From Paractinoplanes tereljensis (GTDB taxonomy: Bacteria > Actinomycetota > Actinomycetes > Mycobacteriales > Micromonosporaceae): 64,000 bases of DNA. The notes under the pieces were generated by a model. That model saw nothing but the letters and a program-made list of their open reading frames with translations, made no database searches and was not told the DNA's origin. Shown here in pieces: positions 32,433 through 43,194 of this stretch. Positions within the stretch are counted from its first letter, which is position 1; every line of letters starts with the position of its first letter. Both the position numbers and the translations under genes were made by a program. The DNA lies in the NCBI RefSeq assembly GCF_016862435.1, contig NZ_BOMY01000034.1:62001-126000 (forward strand). Direction: 5' to 3'.

Positions 32433-34158
32433 CCGGGCGGGCGGCCAGGATGCACGTGTCGTCGTCGGGGTTGGCCTGACGCAGCCGGGCCAGCAACTGG
32501 GCCAGGGGCTGCTGGGGCGAGGCCCGGACCGCCTCGTCGACCGTGCGGATCACCTGGCCGAGGCCGTCGTCGGGGCCGCGGTGCCGGTGTTCGACAAGGC
32601 CGTCGGTGTAGAGCAGCAGCACGTCACCGATGCGGAACGGCATCCGGCTCGTGGGATAGACGGCGTCGTCGACCACGCCCAGGATCGGGCCGGGTGGCCG
32701 TTCCAGGGGCATGGTGCGGCCGCCCCGGCTCAGCAGCGGCGGCGGGTGCCCGGCCTGGGCCCAGGTGATCTCGCCGCCGGCCGGGTCGTAGCGGACGACC
32801 ACGGCGGTGGCCGAGAGCTCGGGGTTGTCGCGTTCGAGTTCGCAGGTCAGCCGGTTGAGGTGACCGAGCAGGACACCGGGGTCGCTGGTGGTGACCGCCA
32901 GGGCGCGCAGCGCGTGCCGCAGCTGGGCCATCGTGGTGGCGGCGGGGGTGCCGTGCCCGGCGACGTCGCCGACCGCGAGGAGCACCGAGCCGTCGCGCAG
33001 CCGGGTCGCCTGATACCAGTCGCCGCCGACGAAGCTCTCCTGGCCGGCCGGCAGGTAGCGCAGGGCCACCTTGAGGCCGGGCAGTTCGATCGGCTCCTCG
33101 GGCAGCGGCTGGATCATCCGCTGCAGGTGGCCGGGAAGCGAAGGAGCCGGCGCGGGCCGGGCCGGCGGCGGGAACGCCCGGTCGGTGACGTCCTGGACGA
33201 TCGCGAAGACCCGCAGCGGGCGGCCGGCCGCGTCACGGACCGCCTCGGCCACGGTGCGCAGGTGTTTCACCCGGCGGCCGAGGCGCACCCGGACGGTGAC
33301 GTCCACCTGGGACTCGTTGTCGTACGCCTCGAGGGCGGCCCGGATCATCGCGGTGTCGCCCGGCTCCAGCAGCGCGTCGGTCTCGGCCGCGCTGAGCGGG
33401 CCGAGGCCCGGGTCGCGGTCGTAGATCTTGTACATCGCCTCCGACCAGAAGATGTCGCCGCTGGTCAGGTCCCACTCGCCCCAGCCGAGGTTGGCGAACC
33501 GGTCGGCGCCGTCCTGCTTGGACCAGCTGAGCAGCAGGCCGTGCCCGAGCCGGTGGGCGCTGACCGTGTAGTGGCCGTCGCCGTAGCGGAACGGGCCGAC
33601 CGCGGTCGGACAGCCGGAGTCGAGGACGTCCTGGAAGGTGTCCCAGCCGTGGGGGAACTGGTCGCTGGCCCGGTGGCCGATCAGCTGCCGGCCGCGGCGG
33701 CCGTCGGGGGTGGTGGCGCCGGGGCTGGCGGCCTGCCAGACCAGGTCGGCGATGCGGCCGGAGCGATCACGCTCGGCGGTCAGGTAACCACACATGCCGG
33801 GGCTGGTGTCGAGCACTCGCTGCACCAGCGACACCCACGGAGCGTAACGGCGGACCGGTTCGGGGCGGGTGGGCAGCGGGCCGGTCAGGGCGGCGTCGAC
33901 CATCTGCGGCACCGACCCGGGCGACGCGGGCATGGCGTAGCCGACGTCCAGCACCCGGATCACCCCGGCGGCCACCTCGGCGATGTCCCGGCGCTGCTCA
34001 ACGGCCATCCGCTCGAGGTGGAGGTGGGCCTCCGCGAGGCGGCAGCGGGACCGGCCGGCGAGCAGGCCGACGGCACGCTCGATCAGAGCGTCGGCCGGAG
34101 TGCTCACCAACTGACTTCCCACCCGTACCTCCCGACCGTCCGTGACCACCGGCCTCAT
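32359..34158 (-). CDS. ANTAR-PAS-PP2C (SpoIIE-type) phosphatase
   Basis: A 599-residue protein. The N-terminal region (about 22-70), LIERAVGLLAGRSRCRLAEA and so on to IAEVAAGVI, fits the ANTAR RNA-binding fold. A linker and a PAS domain (about 215-330, with WGEWDLTSGDIFWSEAMYKIY) follow. The C-terminal SpoIIE/PP2C phosphatase domain (about 365-580) shows FVGGDWYQ, AVGDVAGHG, LLLYTDGLVE and DDDTCIL with the metal-binding aspartates. Such phosphatases dephosphorylate STAS-domain anti-anti-sigma factors to release sigma factors. A STAS protein is encoded 8 kb away at 42047. ANTAR joined to PP2C would link RNA binding to partner switching. Confidence 0.82.
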   Translation of the reverse strand: MRPVVTDGREVRVGSQLVSTPADALIERAVGLLAGRSRCRLAEAHLHLERMAVEQRRDIAEVAAGVIRVLDVGYAMPASPGSVPQMVDAALTGPLPTRPEPVRRYAPWVSLVQRVLDTSPGMCGYLTAERDRSGRIADLVWQAASPGATTPDGRRGRQLIGHRASDQFPHGWDTFQDVLDSGCPTAVGPFRYGDGHYTVSAHRLGHGLLLSWSKQDGADRFANLGWGEWDLTSGDIFWSEAMYKIYDRDPGLGPLSAAETDALLEPGDTAMIRAALEAYDNESQVDVTVRVRLGRRVKHLRTVAEAVRDAAGRPLRVFAIVQDVTDRAFPPPARPAPAPSLPGHLQRMIQPLPEEPIELPGLKVALRYLPAGQESFVGGDWYQATRLRDGSVLLAVGDVAGHGTPAATTMAQLRHALRALAVTTSDPGVLLGHLNRLTCELERDNPELSATAVVVRYDPAGGEITWAQAGHPPPLLSRGGRTMPLERPPGPILGVVDDAVYPTSRMPFRIGDVLLLYTDGLVEHRHRGPDDGLGQVIRTVDEAVRASPQQPLAQLLARLRQANPDDDTCILAARPVSGETRDLRHHLQASGARSQTPPR

Positions 34159-34224
34159 TGGTACGTCAGTGAGGGTGGGGTCGTCATCGGCCGTTCATCC
34201 GGGCTGTATCGACCTGCGGGCCTT

Positions 34225-34248
34225 CCGGTCGGCTGTTCACCCGACCGG
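34225..34248 (-). terminator. hairpin after mazF
   Basis: Arms CCGGTCGG and CCGACCGG with an eight-base loop, starting four bases beyond the toxin stop. Confidence 0.55.
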
Positions 34249-34251
34249 GGG

Positions 34252-34566
34252 TCAGATCTCGAAGAACTCGCGCAGCGCTTCGGTCAGGCGGACCATGCTG
34301 GATCCGGTGATCATGCCGAGCCGTTCGGCACCGACCTCGGCGGGCAGCCGCCGCATCCGGTTGACTACCACCACGCCGGTGATCGGGTCCTGTTCACTGA
34401 GCGGAACCGCGTACGGCGGGAGTTCGGTGGCGCCCCGCTGTCGTACGATCGGGGCGCAGAAAGGTGCGGCGTTCTTCCGGTCGTTGTAACTGTCCGCGGA
34501 CAGCACCAGCACCCGATAACGCAGGTCGGTGCGGTTGCCGATGGTCCAGATCTCGCCGCGCCGCAT
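34252..34566 (-). CDS. MazF/PemK-family toxin, no antitoxin seen
   Basis: A 104-residue protein of the MazF/PemK endoribonuclease family: MRRGEIWTI start, RVLVLSADSYN, FCAPIVRQ, GVVVVNRMRRLP and ALREFFEI. The family cleaves mRNA. The MRRGEIW start at 34566 is the canonical N-terminus and has GAGGTG upstream. Upstream to gnd there are only 197 bases, with no reading frame resembling a MazE, RHH or AbrB antitoxin, so it looks solitary or uses a distant partner. Confidence 0.8.
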   Translation of the reverse strand: MRRGEIWTIGNRTDLRYRVLVLSADSYNDRKNAAPFCAPIVRQRGATELPPYAVPLSEQDPITGVVVVNRMRRLPAEVGAERLGMITGSSMVRLTEALREFFEI

Positions 34567-34763
34567 CTCAGCGCACCTCGCAGGGCATGTGCGACGCGGC
34601 TGGCGATGACATGCGCACGAGGGTACAGCCGCACGGATCTTCTGCGTCGCGCAGGCCGCGGCGCGCCGGAAACGCCTTTCCGGAGGTCGGGATCGAACCA
34701 AGATCGGCCCTGTCCCGTAGGTAAGAATGAGGGCGTTGCTCAGACTAAGGAAGGACGTCACTG

Positions 34764-36200
34764 ATGTCGGAGAAGGCACAGATCGGGGTTACCGGTCTGG
34801 CGGTGATGGGGCGCAACCTGGCGCGCAACTTCGCTCGGCACGGCCACACCGTGGCCCTGCACAACCGCTCGTACGGCCGCACCAAGGAGCTCGTGGAGGA
34901 ATTCGGCCACGAGGGGAAGTTCATCCCGTCGGAGAGCGCCGCTGACTTCGTGGCCAGCCTGGAGCGCCCTCGCCGGGTTGTGATCATGGTGAAGGCCGGT
35001 GGGCCGACCGACGCGGTGATCGACGAGTTCGCGCCGCTGCTCGAGCCGGGCGACATGCTGATCGACGCGGGCAACGCGCACTACCTGGACACCCGGCGGC
35101 GCGAGGCGGCGCTGAAGGCCAAGGGCCTGCACTTCGTCGGCGCCGGCGTCTCGGGTGGCGAGGAGGGCGCGCTGCACGGGCCGAGCATCATGCCGGGCGG
35201 CCCCAAGGAGTCGTACGACGCGCTGGGCCCGCTGCTGGAGGACATCGCGGCCAAGGTGGACGGGGAGCCGTGCTGCGTGCACGTCGGCCCGGACGGCGCC
35301 GGCCACTTCGTGAAGATGGTGCACAACGGCATCGAGTACGCCGACATGCAGCTCATCGCCGAGGCATATGACCTGCTCCGGCAGGTCGGCGGGCACGAGC
35401 CGGCCGAGATCGCGGCGATCTTCCAGGATTGGAACGAGGGCCGGCTGGGCTCCTACCTGATCGAGATCACCGCCGAGGTGCTCAAGCAGGTCGACGCTTC
35501 GACGGGCAAACCGTTCGTCGACATCGTGGTTGACCAGGCCGAGCAGAAAGGCACCGGCCGGTGGACCGTACAGGCGGCTCTGGATCTTGGGGTTCCGGTC
35601 TCCGGCATCGCCGAGTCGGTGTTCGCCCGCGCCCTGTCCGGTGGCCCGGACGTGCGCAAGGCCGCCGCCGACGCGGGCCTGCCCGGCCCTACTGCGGAAA
35701 AGACCCACGCCGGTGACCTGAAGGCTGACGTCGAGCAGGCGCTGTTCGCCTCCAAGATCGTGGCGTACGCGCAGGGCTTCCAGCAGATCCAGGCGGCCAG
35801 CAAGGAGTACGGCTGGGACATCGACCCGGGCGCGATGGCCAAGATCTGGCGGGCCGGCTGCATCATCCGGGCCAAGTTCCTGGACTTCATCAAGCAGGCG
35901 TACGACAAGCAGCCCGAGCTCGCGACGCTGCTTGTCGACGACTACTTCCTGGACGCCGTGAGCGGCGCGCAGGACGCCTGGCGGCGGGTCGCGGCGACGG
36001 CCGCCCAGCAGGGCATCCCGGCCCCGGGCTTCGCGTCGGCGCTGGCCTACTACGACGGTCTGCGGGCCAAGCGCCTGCCGGCCGCCCTGATCCAGGGTCA
36101 GCGTGACTTCTTCGGCGCGCACACGTACCACCGGGTCGACAAGGACGGCTCGTTCCACACCCTGTGGGCGACCGAAGACCGCAAGGAAGTCGACGCCTAG
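34764..36200 (+). CDS. gnd: 6-phosphogluconate dehydrogenase (decarboxylating)
   Basis: A 478-residue enzyme of the pentose phosphate pathway, converting 6-phosphogluconate to ribulose 5-phosphate with NADPH and CO2 release. NADP-binding GLAVMGRNLARN at the N-terminus, catalytic region GVSGGEEGAL and GHFVKMVHNGIEYADMQ with Lys and Asn, and C-terminal AQRDFFGAHTY-like RDFFGAHTYHR are all present. Full length for the dimeric long form. AAGGAAGGA precedes the ATG. The stop codon TAG overlaps that of the convergent GGDEF-EAL gene in a shared CTAG. Confidence 0.97.
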   Translation: MSEKAQIGVTGLAVMGRNLARNFARHGHTVALHNRSYGRTKELVEEFGHEGKFIPSESAADFVASLERPRRVVIMVKAGGPTDAVIDEFAPLLEPGDMLIDAGNAHYLDTRRREAALKAKGLHFVGAGVSGGEEGALHGPSIMPGGPKESYDALGPLLEDIAAKVDGEPCCVHVGPDGAGHFVKMVHNGIEYADMQLIAEAYDLLRQVGGHEPAEIAAIFQDWNEGRLGSYLIEITAEVLKQVDASTGKPFVDIVVDQAEQKGTGRWTVQAALDLGVPVSGIAESVFARALSGGPDVRKAAADAGLPGPTAEKTHAGDLKADVEQALFASKIVAYAQGFQQIQAASKEYGWDIDPGAMAKIWRAGCIIRAKFLDFIKQAYDKQPELATLLVDDYFLDAVSGAQDAWRRVAATAAQQGIPAPGFASALAYYDGLRAKRLPAALIQGQRDFFGAHTYHRVDKDGSFHTLWATEDRKEVDA

Positions 36201-38503
36201 TACTTCGCTACGACGGGGTCGGCGGCCATGAGCATGCCGGCCTCGTCGGCAGGGAGGGGCTTCGCCATGAAGAAGCCCTGGCCCAGGCGGTAACCCATGT
36301 CGCGGAGGCGGTCGAGCTGGGCCTCGCTCTCGATGCCCTCGGCCACCGCCGACAGCCCGAGATACTCGGCGAGCTGGGCGACTGCCGCGGCCACCGCGAG
36401 CCGGCCCCGGTCCTCGCCGTCGGCGATGCCGTCGACGAACGACTTGTCGAGCTTCAGCACGTCGACCGGGAAGGCCCGCAGCAGCGAGAGCGACGACTGC
36501 CCGGTGCCGAAGTCGTCAAGCGCGAGCCGCACCCCCATCTCGTGCAGGGCCTGCAGCGTCTCGCGCACCTGCCGGCCGTCGGCCACCGACGACTCGGTGA
36601 TCTCCACGACCAGGTTCGACGGCAGCAGCCCGAACTCGGCCAGCACCGACGCCACCTCGTCGACGAAGCCGGGCTCGCGCAGCTGGCGGACCGCCACGTT
36701 CACGTTGATCGCCTTGATCGCGCCGGCGCCGTGCTCGGCCTTCCAGACCGAGAGCTGACGCAGCGCCTCGCGCATCACCCACGCGCCGAGCGGCACGATC
36801 AGCCCGGAGCGCTCGGCGACCGGGATGAAGTCGCCCGGCGACACGAACCCGCGGACCGGGTGCTTCCAGCGCACCAGCGCCTCGGCGCCGTGCAGGCGGC
36901 CGGTGACGATGTCGAAGACCGGCTGGTACATCAGGAACAGCTCGTTGCGGATGATCGCGTTGTGCAGCTCGCTGCCGAGCCGGGCGTGGTTGACGACCTC
37001 CTGGCGCATCCGCGGCTCGAAACGCACCCAGGCGGCCTTGCCACCCTCCTTGGCGGCGTACATGGCGATGTCGGCGTTGCGCAGCACCTCGTCGGCGCTG
37101 TCCCCCGGGCCGGCCAGCGCCACCCCGATGCTGGCGTGCGCGAGCAGCCGCTCCTCACCGACCCGGAACGGCTCGGCCAGGGCCTGCTGGATGCGGGCGG
37201 CCGCGTCCTCGGCGACCGCGATCTCGTCGGCGTCGATCAGCACCGCGAACTCGTCGCCGCCCAGCCGGGCCGGCAGTTCGCGGACCGCGCTGGAGTTCCG
37301 CAGCCGCTGGGCGACCTGGTAGAGCAGCTGGTCGCCCAGCGCCGGGCCCATCGAGTCGTTGATCGTCTTGAAGTCGTCGATGTCGATCAGCAGCACGGTG
37401 ACCGGGCGGTGCGCGCCGAGGCGCTCGGCCAGGGCTGCGCCGAACCGGGTGCGGTTGGCCAGCCCGGTCAGCGGGTCGGTCATGGCCAGCCGTTCCAGCT
37501 GGACCTGCTGGGTGCGGATGCCGTTGAGCAGGCGCTTGTTCTCGCGCAGGCCGAGCAACTGGCGGGCCACCACGCAGACCACGATCAGCACCGCGCCGAC
37601 GATCACGGCTCGTTCCCGGCCGTCCATCTCCCGGGCCGACACCGAGATGACCATGCCGGCCGTGGCGACCACGCCGATCAGCGGGAGCATGTCCCACAGC
37701 GAGCGGTGCCGGCGGGTCGCGTCGGCGGGCGGATGGGCCAGCACGTGCTTCTGCCGGAACGCGGCCGCGGCGAAGGCCAGGGCGAGCAGCGGGCCGGTGA
37801 GCACCGACTGGACCAGGCGCGGGCCCTCGGAGCCGGCGATCAGCAGCACCGCGGTGGTGACCCCGATCATCGGGGCGACCGCGATCAGCCGCAGGGCGAG
37901 CGAGTCGACGGGAGCGTTCGGGACCACCGCGGCCTTGCCGATGATCACCAGCACCAGCAGGCTCAGCACGCCGACCGTGCCGGCCGCGGCCCGGGTGTCC
38001 AGGTCGGTGGCGTCCGGGGCGAAGCTGAGCACGACGTACCAAAAGATCAGGGTGCCGGCGACCGCGACGGTGACGCAGTCGAGCAGGGTGCGGGCCCAGC
38101 CCAGCGCGGAAGAGTCGCCCAGCGGCAGCCGGAACACGGCGACCACGACCCAGATGATGCCGAGCACGTTGGGGGCGGCGGCCACCAGGGACAGGCCGGC
38201 GTTGTTGTTGGAGAGCGCCAGCGAGATGCAGGAGCCGATCAGCAGCAGCCCCGCCGAGTGCGACAGGGCCCGCCAGAACGCGCGCACCGGCCGGGACACC
38301 CGGATGCTGGAGCCGATCTTCCAGCAGCTGTAGACCGCCGCGACCAGCGCAATCGGTCCGCCGAGGTAGCCCAGCGTCACACCAGACCCGGTGTGCAGCA
38401 GGAGCCACAGGCACACCGCGGCCGTGGCCACGCCCGCGACCAGCAGCGGGACCAGCCCGGCTGCGGCGCGGGACCGGCCTGCGGTCACCACGGGTTGTGT
38501 CAT
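36197..38503 (-). CDS. membrane GGDEF-EAL c-di-GMP protein
   Basis: A 768-residue protein with some nine or ten N-terminal membrane segments (residues 15-320), then GGDEF (about 335-495) and EAL (about 510-760). GGDEF is intact at 415-419 (ARLGGDEF). EAL is intact (GAEALVRW, Glu541), with ITES, LDDFGTG, LKLDKSF, AEGIES and LGQGFFMAKP. Both synthesis and breakdown of c-di-GMP are therefore possible; most such proteins favour one. The start ATG has an AGGGGAG site that lies in one arm of an inverted repeat. It follows pgm on the same strand and converges with gnd. Confidence 0.92.
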   Translation of the reverse strand: MTQPVVTAGRSRAAAGLVPLLVAGVATAAVCLWLLLHTGSGVTLGYLGGPIALVAAVYSCWKIGSSIRVSRPVRAFWRALSHSAGLLLIGSCISLALSNNNAGLSLVAAAPNVLGIIWVVVAVFRLPLGDSSALGWARTLLDCVTVAVAGTLIFWYVVLSFAPDATDLDTRAAAGTVGVLSLLVLVIIGKAAVVPNAPVDSLALRLIAVAPMIGVTTAVLLIAGSEGPRLVQSVLTGPLLALAFAAAAFRQKHVLAHPPADATRRHRSLWDMLPLIGVVATAGMVISVSAREMDGRERAVIVGAVLIVVCVVARQLLGLRENKRLLNGIRTQQVQLERLAMTDPLTGLANRTRFGAALAERLGAHRPVTVLLIDIDDFKTINDSMGPALGDQLLYQVAQRLRNSSAVRELPARLGGDEFAVLIDADEIAVAEDAAARIQQALAEPFRVGEERLLAHASIGVALAGPGDSADEVLRNADIAMYAAKEGGKAAWVRFEPRMRQEVVNHARLGSELHNAIIRNELFLMYQPVFDIVTGRLHGAEALVRWKHPVRGFVSPGDFIPVAERSGLIVPLGAWVMREALRQLSVWKAEHGAGAIKAINVNVAVRQLREPGFVDEVASVLAEFGLLPSNLVVEITESSVADGRQVRETLQALHEMGVRLALDDFGTGQSSLSLLRAFPVDVLKLDKSFVDGIADGEDRGRLAVAAAVAQLAEYLGLSAVAEGIESEAQLDRLRDMGYRLGQGFFMAKPLPADEAGMLMAADPVVAKY

Positions 38504-38572
38504 GAGCTCCCCTGGCTCCCGAGACGGTATCGCTGTTGCGGCATACCTGTCGGCCGGGAGCCGGGAGAGCTG
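38504..38572 (-). promoter_or_regulatory. inverted repeat over the GGDEF-EAL ribosome binding site
   Basis: Two 18-base arms (38504-38521 and 38555-38572) pair at 15 positions, with a 33-base loop. The arm next to the start contains the AGGGGAG ribosome binding site. It may be a terminator of pgm, a translation control element, or both. Confidence 0.4.
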
Positions 38573-38578
38573 AGAAGA

Positions 38579-40222
<1,644 letters not shown>

Positions 40223-40264
40223 GAGGGGCCTCCTTCAGTACAGGTAACCTGCCCGGAGCCTATC

Positions 40265-40294
40265 GATACCCCGTATCAGGTGAACCTTTCACCT
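40265..40294. promoter_or_regulatory. two abutting palindromes in the pgm-copCD gap
   Basis: GATACCCCGTATC (40265-40277, arms of five) is followed directly by AGGTGAACCTTTCACCT (40278-40294, arms of seven). They end 38 bases before the copper gene start. The first slightly resembles CsoR-type TACCC/GGGTA sites but is too short to assign. Confidence 0.4.
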
Positions 40295-40332
40295 CCGGCA
40301 TCCGAACTATCTGACGTGATGAAAGGGCGGAC

Positions 40333-41988
40333 GTGACAAGAGCAGTGCGCGCGCTGGCGGCCGTACTGATCGCCCTCGGAATTTTTGTCCTGCCCGCGAG
40401 CCCGGCCAGTGCGCACGCCGCGCTGATCGGCTCGATCCCGGCGCCGGGCAGCATCGTCGGCTCCTCCCCCACCGAGATCGTGGTGACCTTCAGCGAGGGC
40501 ATCACCCCGGTGACCGGCCGGGTGCAGGTGCTCGACCCGGACGGCCGGCGCATCTCCGGCACCCCGACGGTCTCCGGGACAACGCTGCGCATTCCGGTCG
40601 GCAAGGCCGGCCAGCCACTCGGCACGTACCTGGTCAGTTACCGGGTGATCTCGGCCGACAGCCATCCGGTCGGCGGGGCGATCACCTTCTCGGTCGGCGC
40701 GCCGTCGGCAACGCCGCCGGAGGCCGGCCCGGCCGAAACCCACCGGTCGGTCACCCTCGCGACGCCGGTCACGCGCTTCCTGGGGTACGCCGGTCTCACG
40801 CTCGCCGTGGGCCCGGCCCTGTTCCTGGCGCTGCTCTGGCCGCGCCGCCGTTCCCGGACCGGTGCGACCCGCACCGTCTACGCCGGCCTGGTGCTGGTCG
40901 GGGTGGCCACGCTCGGCTCGCTCTGGACCCAGGCGCCGGCCAGCAGCGGGGCCGCCCTGTGGGACGTCCGACCGGCCGAGCTCGGCCAGGTGCTCACCAG
41001 CTCCTACGGCCTCACCTTGATCGCCCGCCTCGCCGCCCTCGCCATCGCGGCCGCGCTGCTCCCGGCCGTGCTGCGCGGTGGCGCGTCCCGAATCAAGGGG
41101 CTCACACTCCTTGCGGTCGCCCTGGGCGGGATGGTCACCTGGCCGCTCACCGGGCACGCCGCCGCCTCGCCGCTGGCCGCCGCGGTCGTCGCGTCCGACG
41201 TCGTGCACATCGCGGCGATGGCGGTCTGGCTCGGCGGCCTGATCACCCTCACCGTCTTCCTGCTGCGCCGCACCCACCCGCGCGTTCTCGGCGTGATCCT
41301 GCCGGTCTGGTCGCGGTGGGCCGCACTGGCCGTGGTCTGGCTGGTCGGTGGCGGGGCCGTGCAGGCGGTGGTGCAGGTCGGCACGGTGCGGGCGCTGTGG
41401 GAGACCGACTACGGCCGGTTGCTGCTGGCCAAGGTCGGCGTCCTGGCCGCCACCCTCGCTGTCGCGGCGTACGCCCGCAGGCTTGTCAATCGCCGGCAGG
41501 TGCCGGCCTCCGGGGCCGGCGCGATGCGCCGCACCGTCGGCATCGAGGTCGCCGCCACCGTGGTGATCCTCGGTCTGTCGGCCGTGCTGGTGCAGGTCAA
41601 CCCGGGGCGCAGCGCCACCGTCGACGAGGGCGCGGTGCGCGAGGACGGGGTCTCCCAGACGCTGACCTGCCCGCTCTACACGCTGCAGTTCAACATCTTC
41701 CCGACCCAGGTCGGCGACAACAACACGATCCACGCGTTCGTCTACACCCCGGCCGGCGCCCCGCTGCCGGCCGACGAGTGGACCGTCACCTCCCAGCTGC
41801 TCGGCCGGGACCTGGAACCGGTCACCGAACCGCTGCTCCCGCTGGTGCCCCGGCACCACGCGGCCGGCGCGATCACCTTCCCGTACCCCGGCCAGTACGA
41901 GATCAAGTTCACCGTCCGCATCGGCGAACTGAACCAGGCCACCGTCAAAACCACGATCGACGTTCCGGCGGACACCGCGAAGAGGTGA
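40333..41988 (+). CDS. CopC-CopD fusion copper import/resistance protein
   Basis: A 551-residue protein. A signal peptide ends at ASAHA, leaving His as the mature N-terminus, which in CopC is a copper ligand. The CopC domain (about 28-125) has FSEGITPVTGRVQVL and SADSHPVGGAITF with the second histidine. About eight membrane segments (145-430) form the CopD part with conserved histidines (WPLTGHAAASP, SDVVHIAAMAVWLGG). A C-terminal periplasmic-side domain (about 430-550) follows. This is the YcnJ layout, used to take up or handle copper. The GTG start has AAGGGCGG upstream. Confidence 0.9.
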   Translation: MTRAVRALAAVLIALGIFVLPASPASAHAALIGSIPAPGSIVGSSPTEIVVTFSEGITPVTGRVQVLDPDGRRISGTPTVSGTTLRIPVGKAGQPLGTYLVSYRVISADSHPVGGAITFSVGAPSATPPEAGPAETHRSVTLATPVTRFLGYAGLTLAVGPALFLALLWPRRRSRTGATRTVYAGLVLVGVATLGSLWTQAPASSGAALWDVRPAELGQVLTSSYGLTLIARLAALAIAAALLPAVLRGGASRIKGLTLLAVALGGMVTWPLTGHAAASPLAAAVVASDVVHIAAMAVWLGGLITLTVFLLRRTHPRVLGVILPVWSRWAALAVVWLVGGGAVQAVVQVGTVRALWETDYGRLLLAKVGVLAATLAVAAYARRLVNRRQVPASGAGAMRRTVGIEVAATVVILGLSAVLVQVNPGRSATVDEGAVREDGVSQTLTCPLYTLQFNIFPTQVGDNNTIHAFVYTPAGAPLPADEWTVTSQLLGRDLEPVTEPLLPLVPRHHAAGAITFPYPGQYEIKFTVRIGELNQATVKTTIDVPADTAKR

Positions 41989-42046
41989 CTTTCGGTCACG
42001 TTCTGGGCAGGTAGAGGGCCTCACCCCGTCCCAGGAGGTTCCGGTC

Positions 42047-42391
42047 GTGCACGTATCCGTGGTCGGTAACCAAGACGATTCCGTGGTGGTGACGGTCCGC
42101 GGGCACCTCGACGTGGACAACGCCACCGTTCTCACCACCACCCTCGAGCAGGTGCTCGACCGCCCGGCGCCGCGCGTGGTGGTGGACCTGTCCGGCGTCG
42201 AGTTCTGCGACTCGATCGGCCTGAGCACGTTCGTGGTCGGCCACAACCGGGCCGTCGCGGACGGCGGCTGGCTGCGGCTGGCCAGCCCGCCGGAGTTCCT
42301 CGAGCACCTGCTCGACACGGTCGGCCTGGCCCAGCGGCTGGGCGTCTACGCCACCGTCGGCGACGCCCTCATGGGCCGCCAGGAGCTATAG
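42047..42391 (+). CDS. STAS-domain anti-anti-sigma factor
   Basis: A 114-residue single STAS domain. VVVDLSGVEFCDSIGLSTF contains the serine normally phosphorylated by an anti-sigma kinase, near position 58. In partner switching the unphosphorylated form binds the anti-sigma factor and frees a sigma factor. AGGAGG precedes the GTG. No kinase or sigma gene lies beside it; the PP2C phosphatase at 32359 is a possible partner. The end overlaps convergent yaaA by six bases. Confidence 0.88.
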   Translation: MHVSVVGNQDDSVVVTVRGHLDVDNATVLTTTLEQVLDRPAPRVVVDLSGVEFCDSIGLSTFVVGHNRAVADGGWLRLASPPEFLEHLLDTVGLAQRLGVYATVGDALMGRQEL

Positions 42392-43171
42392 CTCGCGGAC
42401 CACCACGTCGAGCTGCCGAACCTTGCCTGGCTGCTCCTCGACCGTGTACTTGAGATCACGCAGCGTGCCGACCACCTCGTCGATCGAGGCCGGCGCGGCC
42501 GCCGACTCAGCCAGCGCGCGCACGATCCGGCCCTTGGTGGCCTTGTTGAAGTGACTGACCACGGACCGTTTCGGCACCCCGCCGACAATCCGCTCGTGCA
42601 GCACCCGCACGGTCGCCGCCTCGCCGGCCGGCTGCCACATGGCGCCATAGGCGCCGGAGCGAAGATCCAGGACCGGGCCGTCCGCCGCCGCCGGGTCGAG
42701 CGCGGGCTTGAGGTGCTTCTTCCAGTACGGCGTGAGCCCACCGACGGTCGGCAGGCTGACGCCGACCGAGCACCGGTAGGCCGGAATCCGGTCGCCCAGC
42801 CGCACCGCGCCCCAGAGTCCGGAGAAGACCACCGCCGACTCGCCCAGCCAAGACTGCGCAGCCGGCGGGAGGGTGGGCGCGTCCAGCGCCTCGTACAGCA
42901 CGCCGGTGTAGACCTCGATCGCCGGCGCGGCGGGCGCCTCGGCCAGCACCGCGTTGCGGGCGATCTCGTCCCGCTGCCCCTCGCTGAGCCCGAGAACCTT
43001 GAGCGAGTCGGCCACCGACCGGGCGCTGCTGCGCCGGCACATCGCGACCAGGCGGTTGAACACCCGCTGCCGGGCCCCGGCCAGCCCCGGAAGCCACAGC
43101 TGAGCGTGGTCGACCGGGGAGCCTTCAGTCGCGGGTGTCTTGCCTTCGGAGGGCGGGAGCAGGATCAGCAC
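42386..43171 (-). CDS. yaaA: YaaA-family peroxide stress protein
   Basis: A 261-residue DUF328 protein. MLILLPPSEGKT is the diagnostic N-terminus. FSGLWGAVRLGDRIPAYRCS, TPYWKKHL, YGAMW and VSHFNKATKGRIVRAL are conserved. In Escherichia coli YaaA lowers free iron and protects DNA from peroxide damage; the fold binds DNA. Full length. It lies 24 bases downstream of nothing on its strand except FKBP, which ends 23 bases behind its start and may share a transcript. Confidence 0.92.
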   Translation of the reverse strand: MLILLPPSEGKTPATEGSPVDHAQLWLPGLAGARQRVFNRLVAMCRRSSARSVADSLKVLGLSEGQRDEIARNAVLAEAPAAPAIEVYTGVLYEALDAPTLPPAAQSWLGESAVVFSGLWGAVRLGDRIPAYRCSVGVSLPTVGGLTPYWKKHLKPALDPAAADGPVLDLRSGAYGAMWQPAGEAATVRVLHERIVGGVPKRSVVSHFNKATKGRIVRALAESAAAPASIDEVVGTLRDLKYTVEEQPGKVRQLDVVVREL

Positions 43172-43194
43172 GCCGAGAGATTACTGGGCGGCTT

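Noticed and set aside
34640..34740. A tRNA T-arm-like GGTTCGATCCC on the minus strand upstream of gnd
   Set aside because: The T stem does not pair and no acceptor, D or anticodon arm can be built around it.
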